The position numbers and the translations under genes are program-made. Below, piece by piece: positions 9,510-17,216 of a DNA stretch of 64,000 nucleotides. Location: positions 1 to 64,000 of the forward strand of contig JALHNJ010000005.1 of the NCBI GenBank assembly GCA_022843585.1. The letters are read 5' to 3'. Position 1 is the stretch's first letter. Each line of letters begins with the position of its first letter. The stretch is from Chitinophagaceae bacterium (lineage in GTDB: Bacteria; Bacteroidota; Bacteroidia; Chitinophagales; Chitinophagaceae). The notes beneath the pieces are model-generated. The model saw only the letters and a list, made by a program, of their open reading frames with translations, was not told the origin of the DNA and ran no database searches.

Positions 9510-9542
9510 CAAAGATAGCTTTTTAGGATTAATTCGGGCCAA
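9510..9542 (-). promoter_or_regulatory. Promoter of secDF
   Basis: On the - strand TTG (9542-9540), 22 bases, then a perfect TATCTTTG (9517-9510), the Bacteroidota -33/-7 pattern. Confidence 0.65.
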
Positions 9543-9596
9543 CTAAAAAAGGCTTGTTTGAGGCTGATTTTTAAAAACTTAACTGAAGGCAATATG

Positions 9597-9604
9597 TATC
9601 TTTG
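9597..9604 (+). promoter_or_regulatory. -7 promoter box of the beta-lactamase-like lipoprotein gene
   Basis: TATCTTTG lies 7 bases before the ATG at 9612. No good -33 TTG was found at the usual distance. The transcript would start at or next to the start codon. Confidence 0.45.
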
Positions 9605-9611
9605 AAAGGCT

Positions 9612-10946
9612 ATGATTGAGTTCAAAAAAGGCGGTTTTTGGAGTCTGCTTTTATTGGCGGGGCTTTTTAGCTGCGGTTACTCTGGTCAGCTTCTAAAAGA
9701 GAACTATAACTCCATAAAAATGAAGGAAATTGACAATTTGGGCCTCAAAACTGCTTCCTCCGACACTTTAATAGTTAAGCTATTAGAGCAAAATCCTCAA
9801 CTTTTTATCGAAGTGCTCAAGCATAAAGATGATTTGGGGATTCAAATTCTTTACACCAAAATTGACAGGGATAAAAAGAATAAGGAAGATAAAATCAAAC
9901 TAACCGATTATAATTTCAATATTAACCCAGGCAAATATTTCTATCCGGCTTCCACAGTTAAACTTCCGGTGGCAATATTAGCCTTGCAAAAACTTAACGA
10001 ACTAAAGATCGCAGGGCTCGACAAGAACACTACTATGATTACCGGAAGTGCCGGAGCCAGCCAAACTTCTGTAACAAATGATGCTTCCGCCACAGATGGG
10101 CGACCTACCATTGCACATTACATTAAAAAAATACTACTGGTAAGTGATAATGATGCATTCAACAGGCTTTATGAATTTTTGGGGCAGGAGTATATCAACA
10201 ACTCACTGCATAAAATGGGTTATACTGATGCGCAGATTATTCACCGGTTAAGTGTTAGTCTTTCGGATGAAGAAAACAGGTATACAAATCCAATTCGATT
10301 TATTGATAGTGTTGGGAATATTGTTTATGACAAACCCTCGGAAATAAGTAAACTGGTTTATGCGGAACGAAATACAAAAATGGGTAAGGGTTATATGCGA
10401 GGTGCAGCATTGGTAAATGAGCCTTTTGATTTTTCAAAAAAGAACAGGTTGCAATTATCGGATCTGCATCAAATTGTAAAAAGTATAATGTTCCCAATGT
10501 CAGTAAACAAGGAACAGCGTTTTAATCTTACTGAAGATGATTATAATTTCTTGCGCCGCTACATGTCTATGCGTCCATCAGAATCAAAAACCCCGGTGTA
10601 TGATCCTGGAGAATATTATGACAACTATGTAAAAATGGTTTACTATGGTTCAGAAAAAACTGCACCTGACCCGAATATCCGCCTCTTCAATAAAACCGGA
10701 ACAGCGTATGGGTTTTTAATAGATGCCTGCTACTTTGCAGATTTTACCAACAACATTGAATATATGCTTAGTGCAGTAATATATTGTAACAGTGATGGCA
10801 TTTTTAATGATGATAAGTATGATTATAAAACTATCGGTTATCCTTTTTTAAAAAACCTGGGAAGAGTTATTTATGACTATGAGTTGAAAAGAAGCAGGAA
10901 ATATCCGGCAGACTTATCGTCGTTTAAATTCGATTATAAAAACTAA
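9612..10946 (+). CDS. Class A beta-lactamase-like serine hydrolase, lipoprotein
   Basis: This 444-residue protein starts with a lipoprotein signal peptide; the lipobox is LFSC with Cys near residue 21, so it should be anchored in a membrane and face the periplasm or surface. The serine hydrolase motifs are S-T-V-K in YPASTVKLPVAIL, S-D-N in LLVSDNDAFNRL and K-T-G in LFNKTGTAYGF. They match the order of the beta-lactamase2 fold (PF13354). I do not see a clear ExxLN omega-loop motif at the expected place, and the domain carries an extra segment of about 100 residues before KTG. A role as a peptidase or cell-wall enzyme is at least as likely as antibiotic hydrolysis. It is divergent from secDF. 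Confidence 0.75.
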   Translation: MIEFKKGGFWSLLLLAGLFSCGYSGQLLKENYNSIKMKEIDNLGLKTASSDTLIVKLLEQNPQLFIEVLKHKDDLGIQILYTKIDRDKKNKEDKIKLTDYNFNINPGKYFYPASTVKLPVAILALQKLNELKIAGLDKNTTMITGSAGASQTSVTNDASATDGRPTIAHYIKKILLVSDNDAFNRLYEFLGQEYINNSLHKMGYTDAQIIHRLSVSLSDEENRYTNPIRFIDSVGNIVYDKPSEISKLVYAERNTKMGKGYMRGAALVNEPFDFSKKNRLQLSDLHQIVKSIMFPMSVNKEQRFNLTEDDYNFLRRYMSMRPSESKTPVYDPGEYYDNYVKMVYYGSEKTAPDPNIRLFNKTGTAYGFLIDACYFADFTNNIEYMLSAVIYCNSDGIFNDDKYDYKTIGYPFLKNLGRVIYDYELKRSRKYPADLSSFKFDYKN

Positions 10947-10980
10947 GGTTTGTTATTAAAAGTCATTCTATCATCTTCTC

Positions 10981-11010
10981 TTTGCTGTTTCCCTCAAATT
11001 CTTACATTTG
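10981..11010 (+). promoter_or_regulatory. Promoter of the aspartate aminotransferase gene
   Basis: TTTG (10981-10984), 18 bases, TACATTTG (11003-11010). A leader of about 45 bases precedes the ATG at 11064. Confidence 0.65.
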
Positions 11011-11063
11011 CTGGCCGCTTGCCAAATCATTAAACAGCAACATCGTTTACTAAACCAATCAGC

Positions 11064-12254
11064 ATGCAGTTATCTTCTTTTTTAGATCGTTTTAATGAAC
11101 CAGAAACGTTGAAAATGGCCAAGCTCGGCAGAGAACTTCGGGCAAAGGGCATTGATGTGATTGATCTAAGTCTTGGCGAACCTGACTTTGATACACCAGT
11201 ACATATAAAAGAGGCGGCTATTAAAGCTATCAATGATAACTGGAGCCACTACACCCCAGTGCCAGGTTTTTTAGATTTGCGGGAAGCAGTTTGTACAAAA
11301 TTTAAAAGAGATAATAACCTTGATTATAAACCAGAAAATATTGTTGCCTCAACCGGTGCAAAGCAAAGCCTGGCTAATGCAATACTTGCTTTGGTGGATG
11401 AAGATGATGAAGTGATTATTCCAACACCTTATTGGGTTACTTATAGTGAGCTGGTAAAAATTGCAAGAGGAAAAGTGGTTGAAATTAAAAGCACTACAGA
11501 GCAAGGATTTAAAATAACAGCAGCACAATTAGAAACAGCTATTACAAGCAAAACAAGAGTATTCCTTTTTTCATCCCCGTGCAACCCAAGTGGTGCAGTA
11601 TATAAAAAAGAAGAGTTGGAGGCATTGGTGGAAGTATTTAGGAAGCATCCGCAAATCACCATACTTTCCGATGAAATTTATGAGTATATCAATTTTGATG
11701 GAAAACATGAAAGTATTGCGCAGTTTGATGATATAAAAGAAAAAGTGGTTATTGTAAATGGTTTAAGTAAAGGATTTGCAATGACAGGATGGAGACTTGG
11801 CTATATAGCAGCCACTGCTGAAATAGCCAAAGCCTGCGAAAAAGTTCAGGGACAATTTACAAGCGGTGCTAATTCCATTGCACAAAAAGCTGCTGTTGTT
11901 GCACTAACTACAGACTTACGACCATCATTGGATATGGTAAAAGAATTTGCCAGGAGAAGAGCAAGAGTATTAGAAATTGTAAAAAATATTCCGGGGCTGG
12001 TTTGCAGCGAACCGGACGGAGCTTTTTATATTTTCCCTGATGTAAGCTCTTATTACGGAAAAACGGATGGAGAAACGGTCATAACTAATGCAGCCGATTT
12101 TTCAATGTACCTGTTGAATAATGCCCATGTATCTTCTGTAATGGGTGATGCTTTTGGTGAACCAAAATGTGTTCGCTTTTCTTTTGCTAACAGCATGGAA
12201 AAAATAGAAGAGGGGTGGAAAAGAATTAAAACAGCGTTAAGCAAATTAAAATAA
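11064..12254 (+). CDS. Aspartate aminotransferase-type class I aminotransferase
   Basis: This 396-residue cytoplasmic enzyme is PLP-dependent and of fold type I. The family landmarks are in order: SLGEPDFDTP near residue 37, STGAKQSLANAI near 95 (cofactor phosphate region), SSPCNPSG near 170, LSDEIYEYI near 200, and the Schiff-base lysine in NGLSKGFAMTGWRLGY near 235. This sequence type (the AspB/AAT-Ib group) usually transfers amino groups between aspartate and 2-oxoglutarate, sometimes also prephenate or aromatic acids. The exact substrate is not fixed by motifs. It has its own promoter and ends exactly where the convergent coaE gene ends. Confidence 0.88.
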   Translation: MQLSSFLDRFNEPETLKMAKLGRELRAKGIDVIDLSLGEPDFDTPVHIKEAAIKAINDNWSHYTPVPGFLDLREAVCTKFKRDNNLDYKPENIVASTGAKQSLANAILALVDEDDEVIIPTPYWVTYSELVKIARGKVVEIKSTTEQGFKITAAQLETAITSKTRVFLFSSPCNPSGAVYKKEELEALVEVFRKHPQITILSDEIYEYINFDGKHESIAQFDDIKEKVVIVNGLSKGFAMTGWRLGYIAATAEIAKACEKVQGQFTSGANSIAQKAAVVALTTDLRPSLDMVKEFARRRARVLEIVKNIPGLVCSEPDGAFYIFPDVSSYYGKTDGETVITNAADFSMYLLNNAHVSSVMGDAFGEPKCVRFSFANSMEKIEEGWKRIKTALSKLK

Positions 12255-12848
12255 TCAGATTTCTACTGCAAGTGCTTTGAATTTTTTATCGAGTTCCAGC
12301 ACTTGCGGTATTACCAATTGCTGGTCGTTATTTGTAATTACAAAATCGCAAAGCTTCATTTTCATTTCTTCATCAATCTGGCGGCTTACTCTCTTCATTA
12401 CTTCTTCAATAGTTGTTTTATCTCTGTCCATTACCCGTTTTACCCTGATATGTTGAGGTGCATATACGCCGATAATATAATCCAATTGTTCAGCTGCACC
12501 ACTTTCAAACAAAAGCGCAGCTTCTTTGATCACATACGGACTTGTCTGTTTATTCATCCACACTAAAGCGTCCTGCATAGTAACAGGGTGGGTGAGGGAG
12601 TTTAGTAACTCCAGTTTTTCTTTATCATTAAAAACTATGGAGGCAATATATTTTCTATTGAGTTCGCCGTGTTGGTAACTTTCTTCACCAAAATGTTTAA
12701 TAATAAGTGGTTTTAATTCTTCATTACTATTCATCAATCTTTTTGCAGCATCATCTGCATAGTATACAGGTATGCCCAGCGTTTCAAATATGCGGGCAAC
12801 GGTGGTTTTCCCACTACCAATTCCTCCTGTGAGTCCTACTTTAATCAT
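12255..12848 (-). CDS. coaE: Dephospho-CoA kinase
   Basis: This 197-residue protein phosphorylates the 3'-hydroxyl of dephospho-CoA, the last step of CoA synthesis. It begins with the P-loop GLTGGIGSGKTTVARIF at residues 5-21 and continues with GIPVYYADDAAKRLM and VIKEAALLFESGA, both usual for CoaE. Its length is normal for the family. It is the last gene of the nusB-DUF1573-yajC-coaE group but is separated from yajC by a 14-bp-arm hairpin, so part of its expression may be independent. There are no bases between its stop and the stop of the convergent aminotransferase gene. Confidence 0.93.
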   Translation of the reverse strand: MIKVGLTGGIGSGKTTVARIFETLGIPVYYADDAAKRLMNSNEELKPLIIKHFGEESYQHGELNRKYIASIVFNDKEKLELLNSLTHPVTMQDALVWMNKQTSPYVIKEAALLFESGAAEQLDYIIGVYAPQHIRVKRVMDRDKTTIEEVMKRVSRQIDEEMKMKLCDFVITNNDQQLVIPQVLELDKKFKALAVEI

Positions 12849-12864
12849 ATAATCGGGAAAATAA

Positions 12865-12910
12865 AAATTCCAAATTCCAAGATAGCAAGTGCTACCGGAA
12901 TTTGGAATTT
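12865..12910 (-). terminator. Long inverted repeat, probable terminator after yajC
   Basis: AAATTCCAAATTCC (12865-12878) and its perfect complement (12897-12910) flank an 18-base loop that itself contains AGCA/TGCT. On the - strand the stem is followed by TTTTTATTTT. It would end or attenuate the yajC transcript 16 bases before the coaE start. Confidence 0.6.
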
Positions 12911-12924
12911 AATTATTTGTTACG

Positions 12925-13269
12925 TTATTTTTTATCAGTTGTTACGGCTGGTTTATTCAATGCTACCGTCCAATCCATACTGATAGCACTTTTTTCAATT
13001 TTAATATAACTGCCCGGACTTACTTCAATATTCAATGTTCCATCTTCATTTACTTTATTGATAGTGCCATGTATACCTGCAATGGTTACAATTTTTTCGC
13101 CTTTACCTAATTCTTCAATAAACTTCTTTTGGTTTTTTGCTCTTTTAGCTTGTGGGCGGATGAAGAACATCCAGAAAACAAGAATCATTAAACCTAAAAA
13201 AACAAACTGAAAGCCTCCCATTCCACCACCAGATGGGGGGTCTGCTAAAAAATAAAATGTACTGAACAT
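12925..13269 (-). CDS. yajC: Preprotein translocase subunit YajC
   Basis: A 114-residue single-span membrane protein that joins SecDF at the SecYEG channel. The helix is at residues 19-38 (FQFVFLGLMILVFWMFFIRP), followed by the family's RPQAKRAKNQKKFIEELGKGEKIVT and a small beta domain ending in YIKIEKSAI. A Gly-rich stretch (PPSGGGMGG) precedes the helix. It lies 18 bases after the DUF1573 lipoprotein gene and is likely co-transcribed with it. Confidence 0.92.
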   Translation of the reverse strand: MFSTFYFLADPPSGGGMGGFQFVFLGLMILVFWMFFIRPQAKRAKNQKKFIEELGKGEKIVTIAGIHGTINKVNEDGTLNIEVSPGSYIKIEKSAISMDWTVALNKPAVTTDKK

Positions 13270-13287
13270 GTGTAAACGTTTTAATTG

Positions 13288-13746
13288 TTATTCTGTAATC
13301 TCTACTTTAAAATTCAATAGTATAGGATTGGGTGTATTAGTATTTGCTGTTACATAAACCGGTTTTTGATGCGGTCCTGCATTTTGATTTTTACTTTCAA
13401 ATTTAGCTTTAATAACACCTTCTTCACCCGGTGCAAATGGTTGTTGTGGTTTTTCTGGAATAGTACAACCACAACCGGCACTAACATCGGCAATTACCAA
13501 TTGTTTGCTACCCGTATTTTTAAAACGGAAACTAACTTCCACCGTTTCTCCTTTTTTAATTTTTCCCAGGTCCAGGAAAGTAGAATCAAGCCATTGGATG
13601 GAGGTGAAGTTGCTGGAGTCTGTTTTTGCCTTTTCTTTTTCTTCTGCTGTTAGTTCAATAGTTGAACCAGTATCCGTTTTTTTGTCTTCGTTTTTGCAGG
13701 CAGCGATGCTGATAATAGCGGCAAATATGAATATTACTTTTTTCAT
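13288..13746 (-). CDS. DUF1573 domain lipoprotein
   Basis: This 152-residue protein has a lipoprotein signal (MKKVIFIFAAIISIAAC, Cys at residue 17) and a single DUF1573 domain with an Ig-like (ASPM-SPD-2-Hydin type) fold: WLDSTFLDLGKIKKGETV, then FRFKNTGSKQLVI, then GCGCTIPEKP. The domain is common in Bacteroidota cell-envelope proteins; its biochemical role is unknown. The reading frame is open to 13770, but that start lies within the -7 promoter box, so the ATG at 13746 is chosen. The conserved order nusB-DUF1573-yajC-coaE suggests a link to envelope biogenesis, which is inference. Confidence 0.85.
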   Translation of the reverse strand: MKKVIFIFAAIISIAACKNEDKKTDTGSTIELTAEEKEKAKTDSSNFTSIQWLDSTFLDLGKIKKGETVEVSFRFKNTGSKQLVIADVSAGCGCTIPEKPQQPFAPGEEGVIKAKFESKNQNAGPHQKPVYVTANTNTPNPILLNFKVEITE

Positions 13747-13767
13747 TGAGTGTTTTTTTGCGAAGTG

Positions 13768-13798
13768 CAAATGTAAAGGTTAGTTTAATGGCGAACAA
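13768..13798 (-). promoter_or_regulatory. Promoter of the DUF1573-yajC operon
   Basis: On the - strand TTG (13798-13796), 20 bases, then TACATTTG (13775-13768). It is internal to the nusB-coaE block, so this operon can be expressed without nusB. Confidence 0.65.
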
Positions 13799-13818
13799 GT
13801 TTACAGTTGGGGGCCGTA

Positions 13819-14745
13819 TTAGCCTTTTTTATATTCAACTTTTTGCATTTTACCTTCCTGTGTCAGTTCCTTATGTATATTATCAAGAATACCATTTACA
13901 AATTGGCCGCTTTGTGCGGTGCTGTAGTCTTTAGCCAGATCAATGTATTCGTTGATAGTTACCTTAGGAGGAATTGTTTCAAAATAAAGAAATTCTGCCA
14001 CACCCATTTTCATCATTATCATATCCAGATGAGCAATTCTTTCAGGATCCCAGTTCTTCAATTTGGGAACAATGAGTGTTTGCAGGTGTTCGTTTTTGTC
14101 CAGAACGGTTTGCAGCAAGCTTTTTGCAAATTGTTCTTTATCTGCACTCAGCATTATTTTAAAGTTAATCGAGCCTGGTTTTTGAAGATAGGCGGTAAGA
14201 AGTTGTACCACCATTTCACCATCATCATCCCAGTTAGAAAAATTTTCTTCTATATGCGATACAAACAACTCATTGTCCAGCAGCAAATCATTAAGTATAA
14301 ATTCCAGTATCTTTTTTTCTTCTGTTTTTTCACGGCCAGGCTGAGCGGTATATGTTTTATACTCCTGTGTTTCAACGAGGGAAAGGTAGATTTTGCGAAG
14401 CAGCTCATTATCAATCTTTAGTTCAGGCTTTTCTGTTTTAAATTGTTCATTCAGGCCTGAGTCCTCAAGCATCTTCCACAGCAATTCATTGCCGGAAATT
14501 TTAATGTTTACGTTTAAGTCCGCAGCATTGGGAAGATGTTTGCCGGCTCTTTTATGAGCATCTTTTTCGGCATAGCGGGGTACTTCGGATAAAAAATAAA
14601 GAAGGTAAACTAAAAGAGAACGGGTCTGGTTAAAATGTTGTTGTAACAACTTTTGTGGCTCACCGGGTTTTACTTCGTTCTCTAAGGCAAACACTGTGTA
14701 TAAGGTCTGCATCACTTTTACCCGGATATTTCTTCTGCTAATCAT
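13819..14745 (-). CDS. nusB: Transcription antitermination factor NusB (long Bacteroidota form)
   Basis: This 308-residue protein has the N-terminal MISRRNIRVKVMQTLYTVF typical of long Bacteroidota NusB. The canonical NusB helical domain forms the last 130 residues or so, with LDMIMMKMGVAEFLYFETIPPKVTINEYIDLAKDY and NGILDNI. NusB with NusE binds boxA RNA and supports antitermination on rRNA operons. The protein is about twice the length of E. coli NusB because of an added N-terminal helical region. A TATCTTCG box on the - strand (14777-14770) is a likely -7 element. Confidence 0.9.
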   Translation of the reverse strand: MISRRNIRVKVMQTLYTVFALENEVKPGEPQKLLQQHFNQTRSLLVYLLYFLSEVPRYAEKDAHKRAGKHLPNAADLNVNIKISGNELLWKMLEDSGLNEQFKTEKPELKIDNELLRKIYLSLVETQEYKTYTAQPGREKTEEKKILEFILNDLLLDNELFVSHIEENFSNWDDDGEMVVQLLTAYLQKPGSINFKIMLSADKEQFAKSLLQTVLDKNEHLQTLIVPKLKNWDPERIAHLDMIMMKMGVAEFLYFETIPPKVTINEYIDLAKDYSTAQSGQFVNGILDNIHKELTQEGKMQKVEYKKG

Positions 14746-14769
14746 TGATGTAATGAACTGTTTGGGGGG

Positions 14770-14777
14770 CGAAGATA
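14770..14777 (-). promoter_or_regulatory. -7 box of nusB (TAnnTTCG variant)
   Basis: On the - strand the sequence is TATCTTCG, 25 bases before the nusB ATG. It is one base from TAnnTTTG; no TTG was seen at -33. The groES promoter has the same variant. Confidence 0.4.
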
Positions 14778-14795
14778 AGCGTTTATGTTTTATTG

Positions 14796-14825
14796 ATTAC
14801 TGGTATAAGCTTGCTTATCAGTAAT
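14796..14825. repeat. Inverted repeat between nusB and groES
   Basis: ATTACTG-gt-ATAAGC (14796-14810) pairs with GCTTATCAGTAAT (14813-14825), with a 2-base bulge and a 2-base centre. It lies upstream of both divergent transcripts, closer to nusB. It could be an operator. It does not resemble the CIRCE element. Confidence 0.45.
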
Positions 14826-14969
14826 AAAAAACACGGGGGATTTAAAGTTTACATGTGAAAATTTGTCACAATGGCTGTAAAAGAACCGTCAAATAGCTAT
14901 TGTTCTGCCTGGTATGTCACTTAAACTGAATTTTTTTCCGCTTACCATCTGATGGCATGTTATTCGCCG

Positions 14970-14977
14970 TACCTTCG
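14970..14977 (+). promoter_or_regulatory. -7 box of groES-groEL
   Basis: TACCTTCG, 67 bases before the groES ATG. No matching -33 TTG and no CIRCE repeat (TTAGCACTC with GAGTGCTAA) occur in the 299-base intergenic region. CCTTCGC (14972-14978) and GCGAAGG (15003-15009) form an inverted repeat around the expected start site. Confidence 0.4.
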
Positions 14978-15044
14978 CCGTCCTTTAGCCGCTTAAGCTT
15001 TTGCGAAGGCGGACAAATTAAAAAAATCAAAAATCAATACAATT

Positions 15045-15326
15045 ATGGCTAAAAAAGTAAGCGTTACCCCACTGCACGACAGGGTAATTGTAAAGGCTGA
15101 CGCTGCCGAAGAGAAATCATCTGGTGGAATCATCATCCCGGATACTGCAAAAGAAAAACCACAAAGAGGCACTGTAATCGCTGCTGGTCCTGGCAAAAAA
15201 GATGAGCCGGTAACTGTAAAAGCTGGTAATACCGTATTATATGGTAAGTATGCAGGTACAGAAATTCAGATCGATGGCGAAGACTATCTTATCATGAGAG
15301 AGTCGGATATTTTGGCGATAGTATAA
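15045..15326 (+). CDS. groES: Co-chaperonin GroES
   Basis: This 93-residue protein caps the GroEL ring during ATP-driven folding. The hallmarks are [33 protein letters not shown], which contains the mobile loop (about residues 17-34) that binds GroEL, and the C-terminal [15 protein letters not shown]. It is full length. It lies 74 bases before groEL with no terminator between, so the two form an operon. Confidence 0.97.
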   Translation: MAKKVSVTPLHDRVIVKADAAEEKSSGGIIIPDTAKEKPQRGTVIAAGPGKKDEPVTVKAGNTVLYGKYAGTEIQIDGEDYLIMRESDILAIV

Positions 15327-15400
15327 GAAAAGCTGCAAGCTGCTCGTGGCGAGTTGCAATGAGCGATAAATTTAATTAACTATTATAAATCAATAATACA

Positions 15401-17038
15401 ATGGCAAAGCAAATCTTCTTCGATATTGAAGCAAGAAATAGAATGAAAAAAGGTGTTGACACATTAGCCAACGCCGTGAAAGTAACACTTGGACCAAAAG
15501 GTCGCAATGTGGTTATTGAGAAAAAATTTGGTGCACCACAGGTAACTAAAGATGGTGTTACTGTAGCAAAGGAAATTGAATTGGAAGACCCAATCGAAAA
15601 TATGGGTGCCCAAATGGTGAAAGAAGTAGCTTCTAAAACTGCAGATATTGCAGGTGATGGTACAACTACTGCAACTGTTTTAGCTCAGTCTATTATCAGC
15701 GAAGGTTTAAAAATGGTAGCGGCTGGTGCAAATCCAATGGATCTGAAAAGAGGAATTGACAAAGCAGTCTCTTTAGTAGTTGAGAATTTAAAAGCTCAAT
15801 CACAGACTGTTGGAAACGACAGCAAAAAAATTCAGCAAGTAGCAACGATCTCTGCAAACAATGATGAAACAATCGGTAAGCTGATTGCTGAAGCATTTGT
15901 AAAAGTTGGTAAAGAAGGCGTTATTACTGTTGAAGAAGCAAAAGGAACAGATACTACAGTTGATGTAGTAGAAGGTATGCAATTCGATCGTGGATACATC
16001 TCTCCATACTTCGTTACAAACAGCGAAAAAATGGAAGCTGAATTACAGAATCCATACATCCTTATTTATGATAAGAAGATCTCTTCCATGAAAGATATTC
16101 TTCATATCCTGGAGAAAGTTGCACAAAGCGGTCGTCCATTATTAATCATCGCTGAAGATCTGGAAGGCGAAGCATTGGCAACATTAGTGGTGAACAAATT
16201 GCGTGGAACAATTAAAGTAGCAGCTGTTAAAGCTCCTGGCTTTGGTGACAGAAGAAAAGAAATGTTGACTGACATTGCTATCCTGACTGCAGGCACTGTA
16301 GTTAGCGAAGAATTAGGTCATAAACTGGAAGGTGCTGATTTAACAACATTAGGTTCTGCTGCTTCAGTTACTATTGATAAAGACAACACAACTATCGTTG
16401 GTGGCAAAGGCAAGAAAGCTGACATCACTGCCCGTGTAAATCAAATTAAAGCACAGGTAGAAAATACTACTTCTGATTACGATAAAGAAAAATTACAGGA
16501 ACGTCTTGCTAAATTAGCAGGTGGTGTTGCTGTATTATACATTGGTGCTGCTACTGAAATGGAAATGAAAGAAAAGAAAGACCGTGTTGACGATGCATTA
16601 CATGCAACAAGAGCTGCGGTTGAAGAAGGAATTGTTCCAGGTGGTGGAGTAGCTTATATCCGTGCTATCGAAGCGTTGGATCCTAAAGTAAAAGGACAGA
16701 TAGCTGATGAGCAGACAGGTATGGCTATCGTTCGCCGTGCATTAGAAGAGCCAATGCGTACATTGACTTCCAATGCAGGTATCGATGGTTCAATTGTGGT
16801 TCAGAAAATTAAAGAAGGTAAAGGTGACTACGGTTTCAATGCAAGAACTGAAGTGTACGAAAACTTGTTTAAGGCGGGAGTTATTGACCCCACTAAAGTA
16901 AGCCGTGTAGCTTTGGAAAATGCAGCTTCAATTGCCGGAATGTTGCTAACTACTGAAGCAGTAGTAGCTGACAAACCTAAGAAAGAAGAAGCAGCTCATT
17001 CTCATGGTGCACCTGATATGGGTGGCATGGGCTACTAA
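15401..17038 (+). CDS. groEL: Chaperonin GroEL
   Basis: This 545-residue chaperonin forms the double-ring folding chamber. Signature stretches are [19 protein letters not shown] near residue 28, the ATP-binding [13 protein letters not shown] near 87, and [15 protein letters not shown] near 405. The C-terminus is the short Gly-Met tail [10 protein letters not shown], shorter and less repetitive than the GGM tail of E. coli. It is the only groEL copy in the window. Codon choice is very regular, consistent with high expression. A strong terminator follows. Confidence 0.98.
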   Translation: MAKQIFFDIEARNRMKKGVDTLANAVKVTLGPKGRNVVIEKKFGAPQVTKDGVTVAKEIELEDPIENMGAQMVKEVASKTADIAGDGTTTATVLAQSIISEGLKMVAAGANPMDLKRGIDKAVSLVVENLKAQSQTVGNDSKKIQQVATISANNDETIGKLIAEAFVKVGKEGVITVEEAKGTDTTVDVVEGMQFDRGYISPYFVTNSEKMEAELQNPYILIYDKKISSMKDILHILEKVAQSGRPLLIIAEDLEGEALATLVVNKLRGTIKVAAVKAPGFGDRRKEMLTDIAILTAGTVVSEELGHKLEGADLTTLGSAASVTIDKDNTTIVGGKGKKADITARVNQIKAQVENTTSDYDKEKLQERLAKLAGGVAVLYIGAATEMEMKEKKDRVDDALHATRAAVEEGIVPGGGVAYIRAIEALDPKVKGQIADEQTGMAIVRRALEEPMRTLTSNAGIDGSIVVQKIKEGKGDYGFNARTEVYENLFKAGVIDPTKVSRVALENAASIAGMLLTTEAVVADKPKKEEAAHSHGAPDMGGMGY

Positions 17039-17066
17039 AAAGTACTGTTACTTAAGCTTTAATACT

Positions 17067-17097
17067 AACCCCGCTTTTTCAAAGCGGGGTTTTTTTT
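17067..17097 (+). terminator. Terminator of groES-groEL
   Basis: A perfect 11-bp stem AACCCCGCTTT / AAAGCGGGGTT with a 3-base loop, followed by a run of T. Confidence 0.92.
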
Positions 17098-17119
17098 GCC
17101 CCATATGTGGATATTCCGA

Positions 17120-17150
17120 TTTGGTAGTAGCTTAATGATCCTTAACTTTA
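17120..17150 (+). promoter_or_regulatory. Promoter of the secreted metalloprotease gene
   Basis: TTTG (17120-17123), 19 bases, then TAACTTTA (17143-17150, one mismatch). A small hairpin (GCGGAT ... ATCCGC) lies in the leader before the ATG at 17217. Confidence 0.45.
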
Positions 17151-17216
17151 TTAACTTTTTTTCCAAGCTATGATTCTGGCGGATACCCTAATCCGCTTAT
17201 CACTTAAAAAAAATAT

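Noticed and set aside
13807-14421. 204-residue ORF on the + strand
   Set aside because: It lies entirely antisense to nusB, is extremely rich in Phe, Cys and Tyr, and has no usable promoter or family similarity; it is a shadow frame.
14746-15044. CIRCE element upstream of groES
   Set aside because: I searched by eye for TTAGCACTC with the matching inverted half and did not find it.
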